This document shows positions 16,650-28,482 of a stretch of 64,000 bases of DNA, piece after piece. The stretch covers positions 1,426,001-1,490,000 of the forward strand of contig NZ_LT629688.1 of assembly GCF_900101785.1 (NCBI RefSeq). The letters are read 5' to 3'. Position 1 is the stretch's first letter. The number at the start of each line of letters is the position of its first letter. The position numbers and the translations under genes were made by a program. Below the pieces are notes generated by a model, which saw nothing but the letters and a program-made list of their open reading frames with translations, did no database searches and was not told the DNA's origin. Source of the stretch: Auraticoccus monumenti (lineage in GTDB: Bacteria; Actinomycetota; Actinomycetes; Propionibacteriales; Propionibacteriaceae).

Positions 16650-17180
16650 ATGCTCAGTGCCCCCGACCACCTGATCGCGGAGTACACCGCGGCCAGGGCC
16701 GACGAGACCGTGCGGCTGCGCAAGCGGCGGATGATCTCCAGCGTGGTCTCCCTGGTGCTCAGCCTGGTCATCTCGCTGGTGTTCTTCCTGTGGCGGCGCG
16801 ACCAGTTCGAGCAGCACTGGGAGCCCTGGGTGCTGGTCGGGGTGGCGACCGCCATCAGCGTCGTCCGGCTGGTGGCCTGGCTGGTGGCCTGGCGGCGCGC
16901 CGTCGCCGACCGGCGACGCGTCGGCACCGGTCCGGCGCTGGTGATCGGACGCTTCGGCGTCGAGCTGCACGGGGTGCGGATGGCCTGGCCGCAGGTCGAC
17001 ACCATGCTGGTCGGTCCCGGGCGCCTGGGCGCCGGCCCCGAGGTCGTCGTCCGCGGCGCCGGCCAGGACCTCAGCGTCGGGCTGGACCACCTGGACGTCC
17101 GACCGGCCCAGCTCGAGTCGGCCACCCGGATCTACTCCGGCGGTCAGCGCCACATCGACCTGACCCGCCTGGACGACTGA
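16650..17180 (+). CDS. Two-helix membrane protein, unknown function
   Basis: The protein has 176 residues: a charged N-terminus, two membrane helices (about residues 30-47 and 60-78), a basic loop and a C-terminal globular part of about 90 residues (ALVIGRFGVELHGVRMAWPQVDTMLVG) that resembles bacterial PH-like domains attached to membrane anchors. I do not assign a function. The ATG at 16650 gives the first plausible start. Confidence 0.7.
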   Translation: MLSAPDHLIAEYTAARADETVRLRKRRMISSVVSLVLSLVISLVFFLWRRDQFEQHWEPWVLVGVATAISVVRLVAWLVAWRRAVADRRRVGTGPALVIGRFGVELHGVRMAWPQVDTMLVGPGRLGAGPEVVVRGAGQDLSVGLDHLDVRPAQLESATRIYSGGQRHIDLTRLDD

Positions 17181-17181
17181 C

Positions 17182-17208
17182 ACCAGTGAGCCACTGGTAT
17201 CTACCACT
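17182..17208. promoter_or_regulatory. dre-like operator upstream of fba
   Basis: ACTGGTATCTACCACT (17193-17208) fits the Streptomyces DasR dre layout, A[CG]TGGT-4 bp-ACCA[CG]T. A third half-site lies just upstream: ACCAGTG-AGC-CACTGGT (17182-17198) is a perfect 7-bp inverted repeat sharing the middle arm. It lies 79 bp before the fba start. Confidence 0.6.
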
Positions 17209-17286
17209 TCTGGGACGGCTTCGTGGCTGCCGCAGGGTTTGCAAGACTGTGGGGCGTACCCGACCGCCGCAGAGAGAAGAGGCAGC

Positions 17287-18312
<1,026 letters not shown>

Positions 18313-18328
18313 TCCCTCCGTTCGTCCC

Positions 18329-18363
18329 ACCGGCCCCCGCACCTCCACGGTGCGGGGGCCGGT
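18329..18363 (+). terminator. Hairpin terminator of fba
   Basis: A perfect 15-bp stem, ACCGGCCCCCGCACC paired with its complement, encloses a 5-nt loop (TCCAC) 17 bp after the fba stop. There is no T run, as is common for GC-rich actinobacterial terminators. Confidence 0.85.
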
Positions 18364-18424
18364 GTCGTCCGGGCGCCCGAGCCGCCTGGCTGCCGCGATC
18401 GGCGCGGGCTGGCAGGATGGGGGC

Positions 18425-18880
18425 GTGAGCGATATCCACCGCAACCTGCTGGCCGACGCCGCCCCGAGGACCCACCTGCCCGAGGACCCCGCCGCGGCGG
18501 ACCTGGCCGAGCGCGGTCCGGAGGCCTTCGGGGACGTCCTGCGGGCGCACCCCGAGTCGTCGCTGTGCTGGGCCCTGCTGGCCGAGGGCGCGCTGAACGC
18601 GGGCACCCCCGACGCCGACGTCGCCGCCTACGCCTACGCCCGGACCGGCTACCACCGCGGGCTGGACGCGCTGCGCCGCGCCGGCTGGAAGGGCTCGGGG
18701 CCGGTGCCGTGGGAACACGAGCCCAACCGGGGCTTCCTCCGCGCCCTGTGGGCCCTCACCGTGGCGGCCCAGCGGATCGATGACACGGCGGAGTTCGAGC
18801 GCTGCGCCCAGTTCCTGCGCGACTCCTCCGAGACCGGCTACGCCGAGCTCAGCGCCGCGCGTCCCCTCCAGGGCGGCTGA
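18425..18880 (+). CDS. DUF3151 family protein
   Basis: A soluble 151-residue protein matching the actinobacterial DUF3151 family, with SSLCWALLAEGAL, AYAYARTGYHRGLDALRRAGWKG and VPWEHEPNRGFLRALWAL. No function is established for the family. It commonly stands near fba and purA in actinobacteria, and does so here. The GTG at 18425 is the first start giving the family N-terminus; earlier codons overlap the fba terminator. Confidence 0.88.
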   Translation: MSDIHRNLLADAAPRTHLPEDPAAADLAERGPEAFGDVLRAHPESSLCWALLAEGALNAGTPDADVAAYAYARTGYHRGLDALRRAGWKGSGPVPWEHEPNRGFLRALWALTVAAQRIDDTAEFERCAQFLRDSSETGYAELSAARPLQGG

Positions 18881-18889
18881 CCGCGCGCC

Positions 18890-18982
18890 TCACCCGACGG
18901 CGACCGGGCCGATCCGCAGGGCCGCGATGAGGTCGGCGTAGAGCTGGTCGCTGACCAGCAGCTCCTCGTGGCTGCCGGCGGA
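18890..18982 (-). pseudogene. Remnant: 3' end of an ABC exporter (fused permease-ATPase)
   Basis: The minus strand reads AGSHEELLVSDQLYADLIAAL followed by a short tail and TGA at 18890-18892. The GSHEELL-x5-LYADLI pattern is the extreme C-terminus of ABC exporter half-transporters. Upstream, the frame loses similarity at about 18980 and meets a TAG at 18998-19000. Only about 30 codons survive, so this is a deletion remnant. No start codon or ATPase motif remains. Confidence 0.7.
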
Positions 18983-19115
18983 CTGGCTGCTGGGGATCTA
19001 CTACTCCGTCCTCTACTGCGGCGCCGACCTGGTCGTCCGTGGCGTGATGCCGGCCCACGACGCGGCCCGCCTCGCCTCGCGCGCCCTCCGCCACGGGGTC
19101 ACGCCGCCGTCCTGA
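18978..19115 (+). pseudogene. Remnant: C-terminus of a TetR-family regulator
   Basis: The plus strand reads ADWLLGIYYSVLYCGADLVV then RGVMPAHDAARLASRALRHGV and ends at TGA 19113-19115. A tryptophan-led helix followed by RHDAARLA-RALRHG is typical of TetR/AcrR regulator C-termini. The N-terminal DNA-binding part is missing, and similarity begins exactly where the ABC remnant ends. The two most likely came from a divergently transcribed regulator-exporter pair whose middle was deleted. Confidence 0.65.
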
Positions 19116-19135
19116 CCCCCCGGCACGGCATCGGC

Positions 19136-20503
<1,368 letters not shown>

Positions 20504-20521
20504 GGCCGTCCTCCGGGCGGA

Positions 20522-20527
20522 TAGGGT
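20522..20527 (+). promoter_or_regulatory. TAGGGT -10 box, leaderless purD promoter
   Basis: TAGGGT ends 8 bp before the purD GTG, within the 32-bp gap after purA. purD can therefore be transcribed separately from purA, probably without a leader. Confidence 0.5.
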
Positions 20528-20535
20528 CTGCGGAC

Positions 20536-21795
20536 GTGACCACGAGCACCCCTGACCCGAGCGTCGGCAGCGTCCTGGTGATCGGCGGCGGCGGGCGCGA
20601 GCACGCGCTGGCCTGGGCCCTCTCGCGCGACCCCGGCGTCACCGACGTCCACGTCGCCCCCGGCAACCCCGGCACCGCGACGCTCGGCACCAACCACCCG
20701 GTGGACGCCCAGGACGGCACCGCGGTCGCGGACCTGGCCGAGCGGCTCGGCGTCCAGCTGGTCGTCGTCGGTCCCGAGGCGCCGCTGGTGGCCGGCGTGG
20801 CCGACGCGGTCCGCGAGCGCGGCATCCCCTGCTTCGGCCCCGGCCGCGAGGCCGCCCGGCTGGAGGGCTCCAAGGCGTTCGCCAAGGAGGTGATGGCTGC
20901 GGCCGGCGTCCCCACCGCGGCCTCGCGCAGCTGCACCACCGAGGACGAGGTCGCGGCCGCCCTCGACGAGTTCGGTGCCCCCTACGTGGTCAAGGACGAC
21001 GGGCTGGCGGCCGGCAAGGGCGTCATCGTCACCGACGACCGCGAGGCCGCGCTGGCCCACGCCCGCGGCTGCGGGCGGGTGCTGGTCGAGGAGTACCTGG
21101 ACGGGCCCGAGGTCAGCCTCTTCGCCATCACCGACGGCACCACCGTGCTCCCCTTCGAGCCGGCCCAGGACTTCAAGCGCGTCGGTGACGGCGACACCGG
21201 TCCCAACACCGGCGGCATGGGCGCCTACACCCCGCTGCCCTGGGCCCCGCCCGGGCTCGTGGACGAGGTGGTGCACCGGGTGGTGCAGCCGACCGTGGAC
21301 GAGCTGGCCCGGCGCGGCACCCCCTTCGTCGGGCTGGTCTACGCCGGGCTCGCGCTGACCTCCCGCGGGCTCCGGGTGGTCGAGTTCAACGCCCGCTTCG
21401 GCGACCCCGAGACCCAGCCGCTGCTGTCGCGGCTGCGCACCCCGCTCGGCTCGGTGCTGCTGGCCGCCGCCACCGGGCGGCTGGCCGGCGTGCCGGCGCT
21501 GGAGTGGGGGAGCGGGGCCGCGGTCGCGGTCGTCCTGGCCGCCGAGGGCTACCCCGGCACCCCCCGCAGCGGGGACCCCATCACCGGTGCCGAGGGCGAC
21601 GGCGTCTTCCACGCCGGCACCGCCCTGGACGACCAGGGCCGGCTCGTGTCCGCCGGAGGGCGGGTGCTGGCCGTGGTCGGTACCGGGGACGACCTGGCCG
21701 CCGCGCGCAAGGCCGCCTACGCCCGGGTGGCCGGTATCGACCTGCCCGGTGGTTTCTCCCGCAGCGACATCGCCGCCCGGGCTGCCGAGGCGTGA
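20536..21795 (+). CDS. purD: Phosphoribosylamine-glycine ligase
   Basis: PurD makes glycinamide ribonucleotide (GAR) from phosphoribosylamine, glycine and ATP, the second step of purine synthesis. The 419-residue ATP-grasp protein begins VLVIGGGGREHALAWAL and contains GSKAFAKEVMAAAGVPTA, PYVVKDDGLAAGKGVIV and FNARFGDPETQPLL. The GTG at 20536 stands 8 bp after a TAGGGT box. It follows purA by 32 bp and precedes purB by 79 bp. Confidence 0.96.
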   Translation: MTTSTPDPSVGSVLVIGGGGREHALAWALSRDPGVTDVHVAPGNPGTATLGTNHPVDAQDGTAVADLAERLGVQLVVVGPEAPLVAGVADAVRERGIPCFGPGREAARLEGSKAFAKEVMAAAGVPTAASRSCTTEDEVAAALDEFGAPYVVKDDGLAAGKGVIVTDDREAALAHARGCGRVLVEEYLDGPEVSLFAITDGTTVLPFEPAQDFKRVGDGDTGPNTGGMGAYTPLPWAPPGLVDEVVHRVVQPTVDELARRGTPFVGLVYAGLALTSRGLRVVEFNARFGDPETQPLLSRLRTPLGSVLLAAATGRLAGVPALEWGSGAAVAVVLAAEGYPGTPRSGDPITGAEGDGVFHAGTALDDQGRLVSAGGRVLAVVGTGDDLAAARKAAYARVAGIDLPGGFSRSDIAARAAEA

Positions 21796-21874
21796 TGGGT
21801 CGACCTCCCACCGACCGGCAGAATCAACCTCGTCCCGATCCGACTCCCGCCGCCCGCCGCCCTCAGGAGGCACC

Positions 21875-23308
21875 GTGACCATCCCCGACGTGCTCGCCAC
21901 CCGCTACGCCTCGGAGGCGATGCGCCAGATCTGGTCCCCGGAGAACAAGATCGTGGCCGAGCGACGGCTGTGGCTGGCGGTGCTGACCGCCCAGCGCGAC
22001 CTCGGCGTCGACTTCGCCGGTGACGATCCCGACCAGGTCATCGCCGACTACGAGGCCGTGGTCGACCGGGTCGACCTGGGCTCCATCGCCGAGCGGGAGC
22101 GGGTCACCAAGCACGACGTCAAGGCCCGGATCGAGGAGTTCAACGCCCTCGCCGGACACGAGCACGTGCACAAGGGGATGACCAGCCGCGACCTGACCGA
22201 GAACGTCGAGCTGCTGCAGCTGCGTCAGGGGCTGGAGCTGGTGGCCGACCGCTGCGTCACCGGTGCCGTCGCGCTGGCCGGTCTGGCCGCCCAGTACGCC
22301 GACACCGCCATCGCCGGCCGCTCCCACAACGTGGCCGCCCAGATCACCACCCTGGGCAAGCGCTTCGCCACCGCCACCGACGAGCTCCTGGTGGCCCACC
22401 AGCGGGTCCGCGAGCTGGTCACCCGGCTGCCGCTGCGGGGCATCAAGGGCCCGGTCGGCACCAGCCAGGACATGCTCGACCTGCTCGGCGGGGACGAGGA
22501 GAAGCTGGCCCGGCTGGAGCAGCGGATCGCCGAGCACCTCGGCTTCAGCACCGTGCTGACCAGCACCGGCCAGGTCTACCCGCGCTCGATCGACTGGGAC
22601 GCGCTGACCGCGCTCGCCCAGGTCTGCGCCGCTCCCTCGAACGTGGCCACCAGCATCCGGCTGATGGCCGGCCACGAGCTGGTCACCGAGGGCTTCCGCC
22701 CCGGCCAGGTCGGCTCCAGCGCCATGCCGCACAAGATGAACACCCGCTCCTGCGAGCGGGTCAACGGGCTGTCGGTGGTCGTCCGCGGCTACGTCTCCAT
22801 GGTCGGCGAGCTCGCCGGGGACCAGTGGAACGAGGGCGACGTCTCCTGCTCCGTCGTCCGCCGGGTGGCCCTGCCGGGCGCCTGCTACGCCGTCGACGGG
22901 CTGTTCGAGACCTTCCTCACCGTGCTCGGCGACTTCGGCGCCTTCCCCGCGGTGATCGAGAAGGAGCTGCAGCGCTACCTGCCCTTCCTGACCACCACCA
23001 AGGTGCTGATGGCCGCTGTGCGGGCCGGGGTGGGCCGCGAGGTCGCCCACGAGGCGATCAAGGAGCACGCGGTCGCCGTGGCGCTGGAGATGCGCGAGAG
23101 CGGCCGCAGCGACAACGACCTGTTCACCCGCCTCGGTGCCGACGAGCGGATCCCCCTGGACGAGGCCGACCTCCGGGCCCTGCTCGCGGACCCGCTGCAG
23201 CTGAGCGGAGCCGCCGCCAGCCAGGTCCGCACGCTGGTCGGGCGCGTCGGGGAGCTGGCCCGCCAGCACCCGGAGGCCGCTGCCTACCGGCCCGGCGACG
23301 TGCTCTGA
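21875..23308 (+). CDS. purB: Adenylosuccinate lyase
   Basis: PurB cleaves fumarate from SAICAR and from adenylosuccinate, serving two steps of purine synthesis. The 477-residue protein carries the fumarase/aspartase signature GSSAMPHKMNTRSCERV, the HVHKGMTSRDLTENVE block and the catalytic histidine region AGRSHNVAAQITTLGKR. The GTG at 21875 has an AGGAGG site seven bases upstream; the frame is open further into purD but without family similarity. It closes the purA-purD-purB group. Confidence 0.95.
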   Translation: MTIPDVLATRYASEAMRQIWSPENKIVAERRLWLAVLTAQRDLGVDFAGDDPDQVIADYEAVVDRVDLGSIAERERVTKHDVKARIEEFNALAGHEHVHKGMTSRDLTENVELLQLRQGLELVADRCVTGAVALAGLAAQYADTAIAGRSHNVAAQITTLGKRFATATDELLVAHQRVRELVTRLPLRGIKGPVGTSQDMLDLLGGDEEKLARLEQRIAEHLGFSTVLTSTGQVYPRSIDWDALTALAQVCAAPSNVATSIRLMAGHELVTEGFRPGQVGSSAMPHKMNTRSCERVNGLSVVVRGYVSMVGELAGDQWNEGDVSCSVVRRVALPGACYAVDGLFETFLTVLGDFGAFPAVIEKELQRYLPFLTTTKVLMAAVRAGVGREVAHEAIKEHAVAVALEMRESGRSDNDLFTRLGADERIPLDEADLRALLADPLQLSGAAASQVRTLVGRVGELARQHPEAAAYRPGDVL

Positions 23309-23482
23309 GCCCTGCCTCCGGTCCGGGCCGGCTCCTGGCGTAGGTCCCGGTTCACCCCGAGCGGCCCTGGGATCGACCCCCAACGGGCCCGCGGAACGGC
23401 CGCCGGGGCTGGATCGTGGCGCCCGGAAGGGGCAGAGTCGGGGAGGACGAGGGCACCGGGCCCTCGACGTGAGGAGAACCCG

Positions 23483-23671
23483 ATGGCCACCACCACCCTG
23501 TCCCGTTCCACCAGCAACGCGATGATCGCCGGCGTCTGCGCGGGCATCGGGCGGCGCTTCGGCATCTCGGCCAACATGGTCCGGCTGATCTTCGTGGTCA
23601 GCTGCCTGATCCCGGGCCCGCAGTTCATCATCTACATCGCGCTCTGGGTGCTGCTGCCCAAGGAGCACTGA
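23483..23671 (+). CDS. Small PspC-domain membrane protein
   Basis: This complete 62-residue protein is a single PspC domain: NAMIAGVCAGIGRRFGIS, then an amphipathic and a hydrophobic helix, ending YIALWVLLPKEH. PspC proteins sit in the inner membrane and are linked to envelope-stress sensing. GAGGAG lies 8 bp before the ATG. It converges with the nuclease gene, 9 bp away. Confidence 0.9.
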   Translation: MATTTLSRSTSNAMIAGVCAGIGRRFGISANMVRLIFVVSCLIPGPQFIIYIALWVLLPKEH

Positions 23672-23680
23672 GCCGACCGC

Positions 23681-24472
23681 TCACCACAGCAGGTCCCGTG
23701 GTGAGGCGAGCTCCCGCCAGGCCGAGCCGGGCGCCAGACCCGAGGCCGCGGCGACGTCGGCGTCCGGGAGCGGGCCCAGCTCCAGCCCGGTGAGACCCGC
23801 GACGTCGGCGACCGGCACCTGGAAGGTCCGGTAGGGGCCGAGCAGGGGCTCACCGGGCTGGGTGCGCCCGACGTCGTCCAGCAGCGGCGTCTGGTCCAGG
23901 ACGTAGCCGCTGGACCGCAGCACCCCCGCCACGCACCAGGCCGCCACCTTGTAGAACCGCAGCGGCAGGGCGACCCAGCGGCAGACCGGGTCGGCGTCGT
24001 CGAAGACGCACCCGGTGACGACGCTGAGCCGGACGTCCGCGGCGTCGGCGGTGCCCAGCACGTAGTCCTCCAGCCCCAGCCACAGCTCCTTGGACTGGTT
24101 GAACCCCGAGGCCTGCGGGGCCGCGTTGGGGTAGGCGAAGGTGTCGGCCTCCGCCCGATCGGCCGCCTCGCCCCAGACCGGGTCCTGCCGGCGGACCAGG
24201 TGGCCGCGGTCCAGGTCGTTGCCGGCGTAGACCTCCGGACCCACCTGCTGCTCGGCCGGCAGCCGCGGGTCGAGGAACCAGCCGTTGCTGCGGGGGACGT
24301 CCACCAGCGCCGCCCCGTCGATGGTCACCGCCGTCCAGGCGGCCAGCCGGCGCTCCCGGTCCAGCCCCACCGAGAAGTGCACGTAGTCCAGCCGGGTGAG
24401 GGGCGAGGCCGAGGTGGGCACGGGGACGGGGACGTCCAGGAAGGCCTCGTCGAAGCCTGGTGGGCCAGTCAC
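23681..24472 (-). CDS. DNA/RNA non-specific endonuclease (NUC1 family)
   Basis: The 263-residue protein matches the Serratia-nuclease family through GNDLDRGHLVRRQDPVWG, with the catalytic DRGH at residues 88-91, and the metal-site region YPNAAPQASGFNQ with N116 and N125. It also has a typical middle part, LSVVTGCVFDDADPVCRWVALPLRFYKV. No signal peptide is visible, so it is probably cytoplasmic or released by another route. The ATG at 24472 is followed directly by a family-like N-terminus. A small unknown gene lies 12 bp upstream on the same strand. Confidence 0.85.
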   Translation of the reverse strand: MTGPPGFDEAFLDVPVPVPTSASPLTRLDYVHFSVGLDRERRLAAWTAVTIDGAALVDVPRSNGWFLDPRLPAEQQVGPEVYAGNDLDRGHLVRRQDPVWGEAADRAEADTFAYPNAAPQASGFNQSKELWLGLEDYVLGTADAADVRLSVVTGCVFDDADPVCRWVALPLRFYKVAAWCVAGVLRSSGYVLDQTPLLDDVGRTQPGEPLLGPYRTFQVPVADVAGLTGLELGPLPDADVAAASGLAPGSAWRELASPRDLLW

Positions 24473-24484
24473 CGTGCCATCGTC

Positions 24485-24826
24485 TCAGCCCTGTCGTTCG
24501 ATCTCCGATGCGAAGGCGTGCAGCGCCTCCCGCGCCACGAGCGCCGCTGTCAGGTGCTCCTCCGAGCCGTTGATGCGACGCATCTGTGCGGAGAACCGGA
24601 GGTCCTCGCGTCGTCCACCGGAGTCGTGCTCAGGCTGCGGTGGACGGGGCACCGCCGCCGCGATGTCGCGGACGTCCTGGGCCGACGTCAGACCGAAGTA
24701 CTCGGTGTAGGGCGCCACGGCCGCGATGATCACGCGATGGTCCCCGCCCATCTCAGCGGTCGTGACGGCCAGCGCCGCCAGCCCCTTGACGGCGTGCGTG
24801 CGGCGCGGTTCGTCGAAGTGGCTCAC
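24485..24826 (-). CDS. Hypothetical protein upstream of the nuclease gene
   Basis: I do not recognise this protein. Read from the GTG at 24826 it has 113 residues, beginning SHFDEPRRTHAVKGLAALAV and including APYTEYFGLTSAQDVRDIAAAVPRP. It has no membrane segment. The base composition is a little less GC-rich than its neighbours. It ends 12 bp before the nuclease gene on the same strand, so the two may be cotranscribed; an earlier start at 24886 is possible. Confidence 0.5.
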   Translation of the reverse strand: MSHFDEPRRTHAVKGLAALAVTTAEMGGDHRVIIAAVAPYTEYFGLTSAQDVRDIAAAVPRPPQPEHDSGGRREDLRFSAQMRRINGSEEHLTAALVAREALHAFASEIERQG

Positions 24827-24918
24827 GGTGGCACACCGTACGCCCGGGCCAGGCCGATCTGGAGAGACCGAGAAATGATGCGCCAATTATTCGTACGGTG
24901 ACGTCGAATGGTGGTTCT

Positions 24919-25013
24919 GGGGGCTAGGAAAAGCGCTCGATAAGGGCTAGTCGAGGGGCTATCCGGGGGCTAGGAAACTCCCTTCCGGGAGTTCTCGACG
25001 GCTCATGGGGCTA
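24919..25013. repeat. Cluster of GGGCTA repeats with an inverted repeat
   Basis: Five GGGCTA words start at 24921, 24944, 24956, 24967 and 25008; two lie in the longer word GGGGGCTAGGAAA (24919 and 24965). Between the last two is AACTCCC-TTCC-GGGAGTT (24976-24993), a perfect 7-bp inverted repeat. The gap 24827-25042 is AT-richer than its surroundings and holds no gene that I can see. Confidence 0.5.
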
Positions 25014-25042
25014 CCTGACGGGCCAATTCCACCGAGGCGCTC

Positions 25043-26650
<1,608 letters not shown>

Positions 26651-27313
26651 TCAGGGCTCGACCAGACCGGTCCGGTAGGCGATCACCACGGCCTGCGTGC
26701 GGTCCCGGGCGCCCAGCTTGGCGAGCACCGAGGCGACGTGGGTGCGGACGGTCTCGATCCCGACGACCAGCTCGGCGGCCACCTCGGCGTTGGTCAGGCC
26801 CCGGGCCACCAGCCCCAGCACCTGGGACTCCCTCGGGGTCAGCACCGGACCGTCGTGGCGGCTGGTGCGCCGCTGCGGGCGCAGCAGGGTGCGGACGGCC
26901 TCCGGGAACAGCAGGCTCTGCCCGGCCGCCACGGTGCGCACGGCCAGCACCATCTCCTCCGCCCGGGCGCGCTTGAGCAGGAACCCCGACGCACCCGCGG
27001 CCAGCGCGTCCACCACGTGCTCGTCGCTGGCGAAGGTGGTCACCACCAGCACCCTCGGCGGGTCGGGCAGCCGCAGCACCAGCTCGGTGGCGCGGATGCC
27101 GTCCACCCCCGGCATCCGGACGTCCATGCACACCACGTCGGGGCGGAGCCGGCGCACCAGGGCGACTGCCTCGGCACCGTCGCCGGCCTCGCCGACCACC
27201 TCGAGGTCGGGCTCGGAGTCCAGGATCATCGCCAGCCCGCGGCGCACCAGCGGCTCGTCGTCGACCAGGACGACCCGGATCGCGGGACCGTGGGTCGGGG
27301 AGGGGTCAGGCAC
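26651..27313 (-). CDS. NarL/LuxR-type response regulator
   Basis: This is the output half of a two-component system. The 220-residue protein has a receiver domain with the acidic pair in VVLVDDEPLVRRG, the phosphoacceptor D64 in VVCMDVRMPGVDG and the conserved lysine in GFLLKRA, followed by a LuxR-type helix-turn-helix (LTPRESQVLGLVARGLTNAEVA, about residues 155-205). The GTG at 27313 overlaps the end of the kinase gene by 8 bp, indicating coupled translation. The regulated genes are unknown; the membrane protein at the head of the cluster is a natural candidate. Confidence 0.93.
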   Translation of the reverse strand: MPDPSPTHGPAIRVVLVDDEPLVRRGLAMILDSEPDLEVVGEAGDGAEAVALVRRLRPDVVCMDVRMPGVDGIRATELVLRLPDPPRVLVVTTFASDEHVVDALAAGASGFLLKRARAEEMVLAVRTVAAGQSLLFPEAVRTLLRPQRRTSRHDGPVLTPRESQVLGLVARGLTNAEVAAELVVGIETVRTHVASVLAKLGARDRTQAVVIAYRTGLVEP

Positions 27314-28478
27314 CGGGCGTCCCCCCGGGTCGGGGGAGGGTGGCGCGCAGCAGCCAGCGGTCCCCGGTGGGGCCGGCCTCGACGGTCCCGCCGAGCAGCG
27401 CCACCCGCTCGCGCACACCGGCCAGCCCGCGCCCACCTCCGCGCCGCGACGTCCTCGCACCACGAGGGTTGGTCACCTCGACGCCCACCGCGTCGGCGGT
27501 GTGGCTGACGGTCAGCCGCACCGGGCCCGTGCCGTGCAACCGGGCGTTGGTCAGGGCCTCGGCGGTGATGCGCTGCAGGGCGCGCTGCAGCGACGGCGGC
27601 AGCCCGTCGGGGAGGTCGAGGTCCGCCGTCACGTCCAGGCCGGCGCGTCGGTGCGTGTCGACGACACCGGCCAGGTCGACCGGCGGCACCGCGCTGGGGC
27701 GGTCCTCGCGCAGCACGCCGAGCAGGTCGTCGAGCTCGTCGAGCGCGTCGCGGGCGGTGTCCTCGATGGTCGCGAACGCCTCCGCCGCCGCCGTCGGGTC
27801 GCCCGCACCGACCCGGCGGCCGGCCGCGGCCTGGACGCTGACGATGGTCAGGGCGTGGCCGATGCCGTCGTGCAGCTCGCGGGCCAGCCGGGTGTGCTCG
27901 GCCTCGCGACCGGCCCGTTCGAGGGCCACCTCGAGCCGGTCGTGGGCGGTGGGGCCGAGGAACCGCCCGGCGAGGCGGCTCACCAGCGCGCCCAGCGGCC
28001 AGGTGACGGACACCGCCAACCCGGCGAGGACCACCGCGGCGGCCACCAGCGCGACCCGGCCGAGCCCGCTGCCGGGCACGCCGACGAGGGAGCCGGCCCG
28101 GCCGGTCACGGTGTCGACCACGACCAGCACCGCGGTCGGCAGGCCGGCGAACAGCGCGGCGGCCACCAGGATCCCGGTGAGCTGGTGCAGCAGCACCCAG
28201 GCGCTGGTCTGCAGCAGGTGCGCGGCCCGACGTCGCCTGGGCACCACCAGCTGCGCCTCGCTGCCGAGCATCGTGCCGGCCGCGGTGACCTCCAGCTCAC
28301 GGGCCCCGGGGACGAGCCCCAGGGCCGCAGCGGCGGCCACCGTCGAGACGACGACCAGCCAGGTCGGCAGCCAGGGTGCCGCCACCTGGAGCAGGGTGAC
28401 CACCAGCAGCGCCGTGGCCAGCCCGATGGCGGCGCCCAGCATCAGCCAGGCGAAGCGCCTGATCAGCCGCCGGGTCAT
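27306..28478 (-). CDS. Sensor histidine kinase (HisKA_3 family)
   Basis: The 390-residue kinase has four membrane helices (about residues 10-30, 40-55, 100-122 and 142-165), with little outside the membrane, so it probably senses within the bilayer. The phosphorylated histidine is in ARELHDGIGHAL (H203). The ATPase part is compact, with an ALTNARLHG N-box and a GGRGLAGVRERV G-box, the NarX/LiaS/DesK type. It is cotranscribed with the response regulator and lies 4 bp after the membrane-protein gene. Confidence 0.92.
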   Translation of the reverse strand: MTRRLIRRFAWLMLGAAIGLATALLVVTLLQVAAPWLPTWLVVVSTVAAAAALGLVPGARELEVTAAGTMLGSEAQLVVPRRRRAAHLLQTSAWVLLHQLTGILVAAALFAGLPTAVLVVVDTVTGRAGSLVGVPGSGLGRVALVAAAVVLAGLAVSVTWPLGALVSRLAGRFLGPTAHDRLEVALERAGREAEHTRLARELHDGIGHALTIVSVQAAAGRRVGAGDPTAAAEAFATIEDTARDALDELDDLLGVLREDRPSAVPPVDLAGVVDTHRRAGLDVTADLDLPDGLPPSLQRALQRITAEALTNARLHGTGPVRLTVSHTADAVGVEVTNPRGARTSRRGGGRGLAGVRERVALLGGTVEAGPTGDRWLLRATLPRPGGTPGA

Positions 28479-28482
28479 GGCC

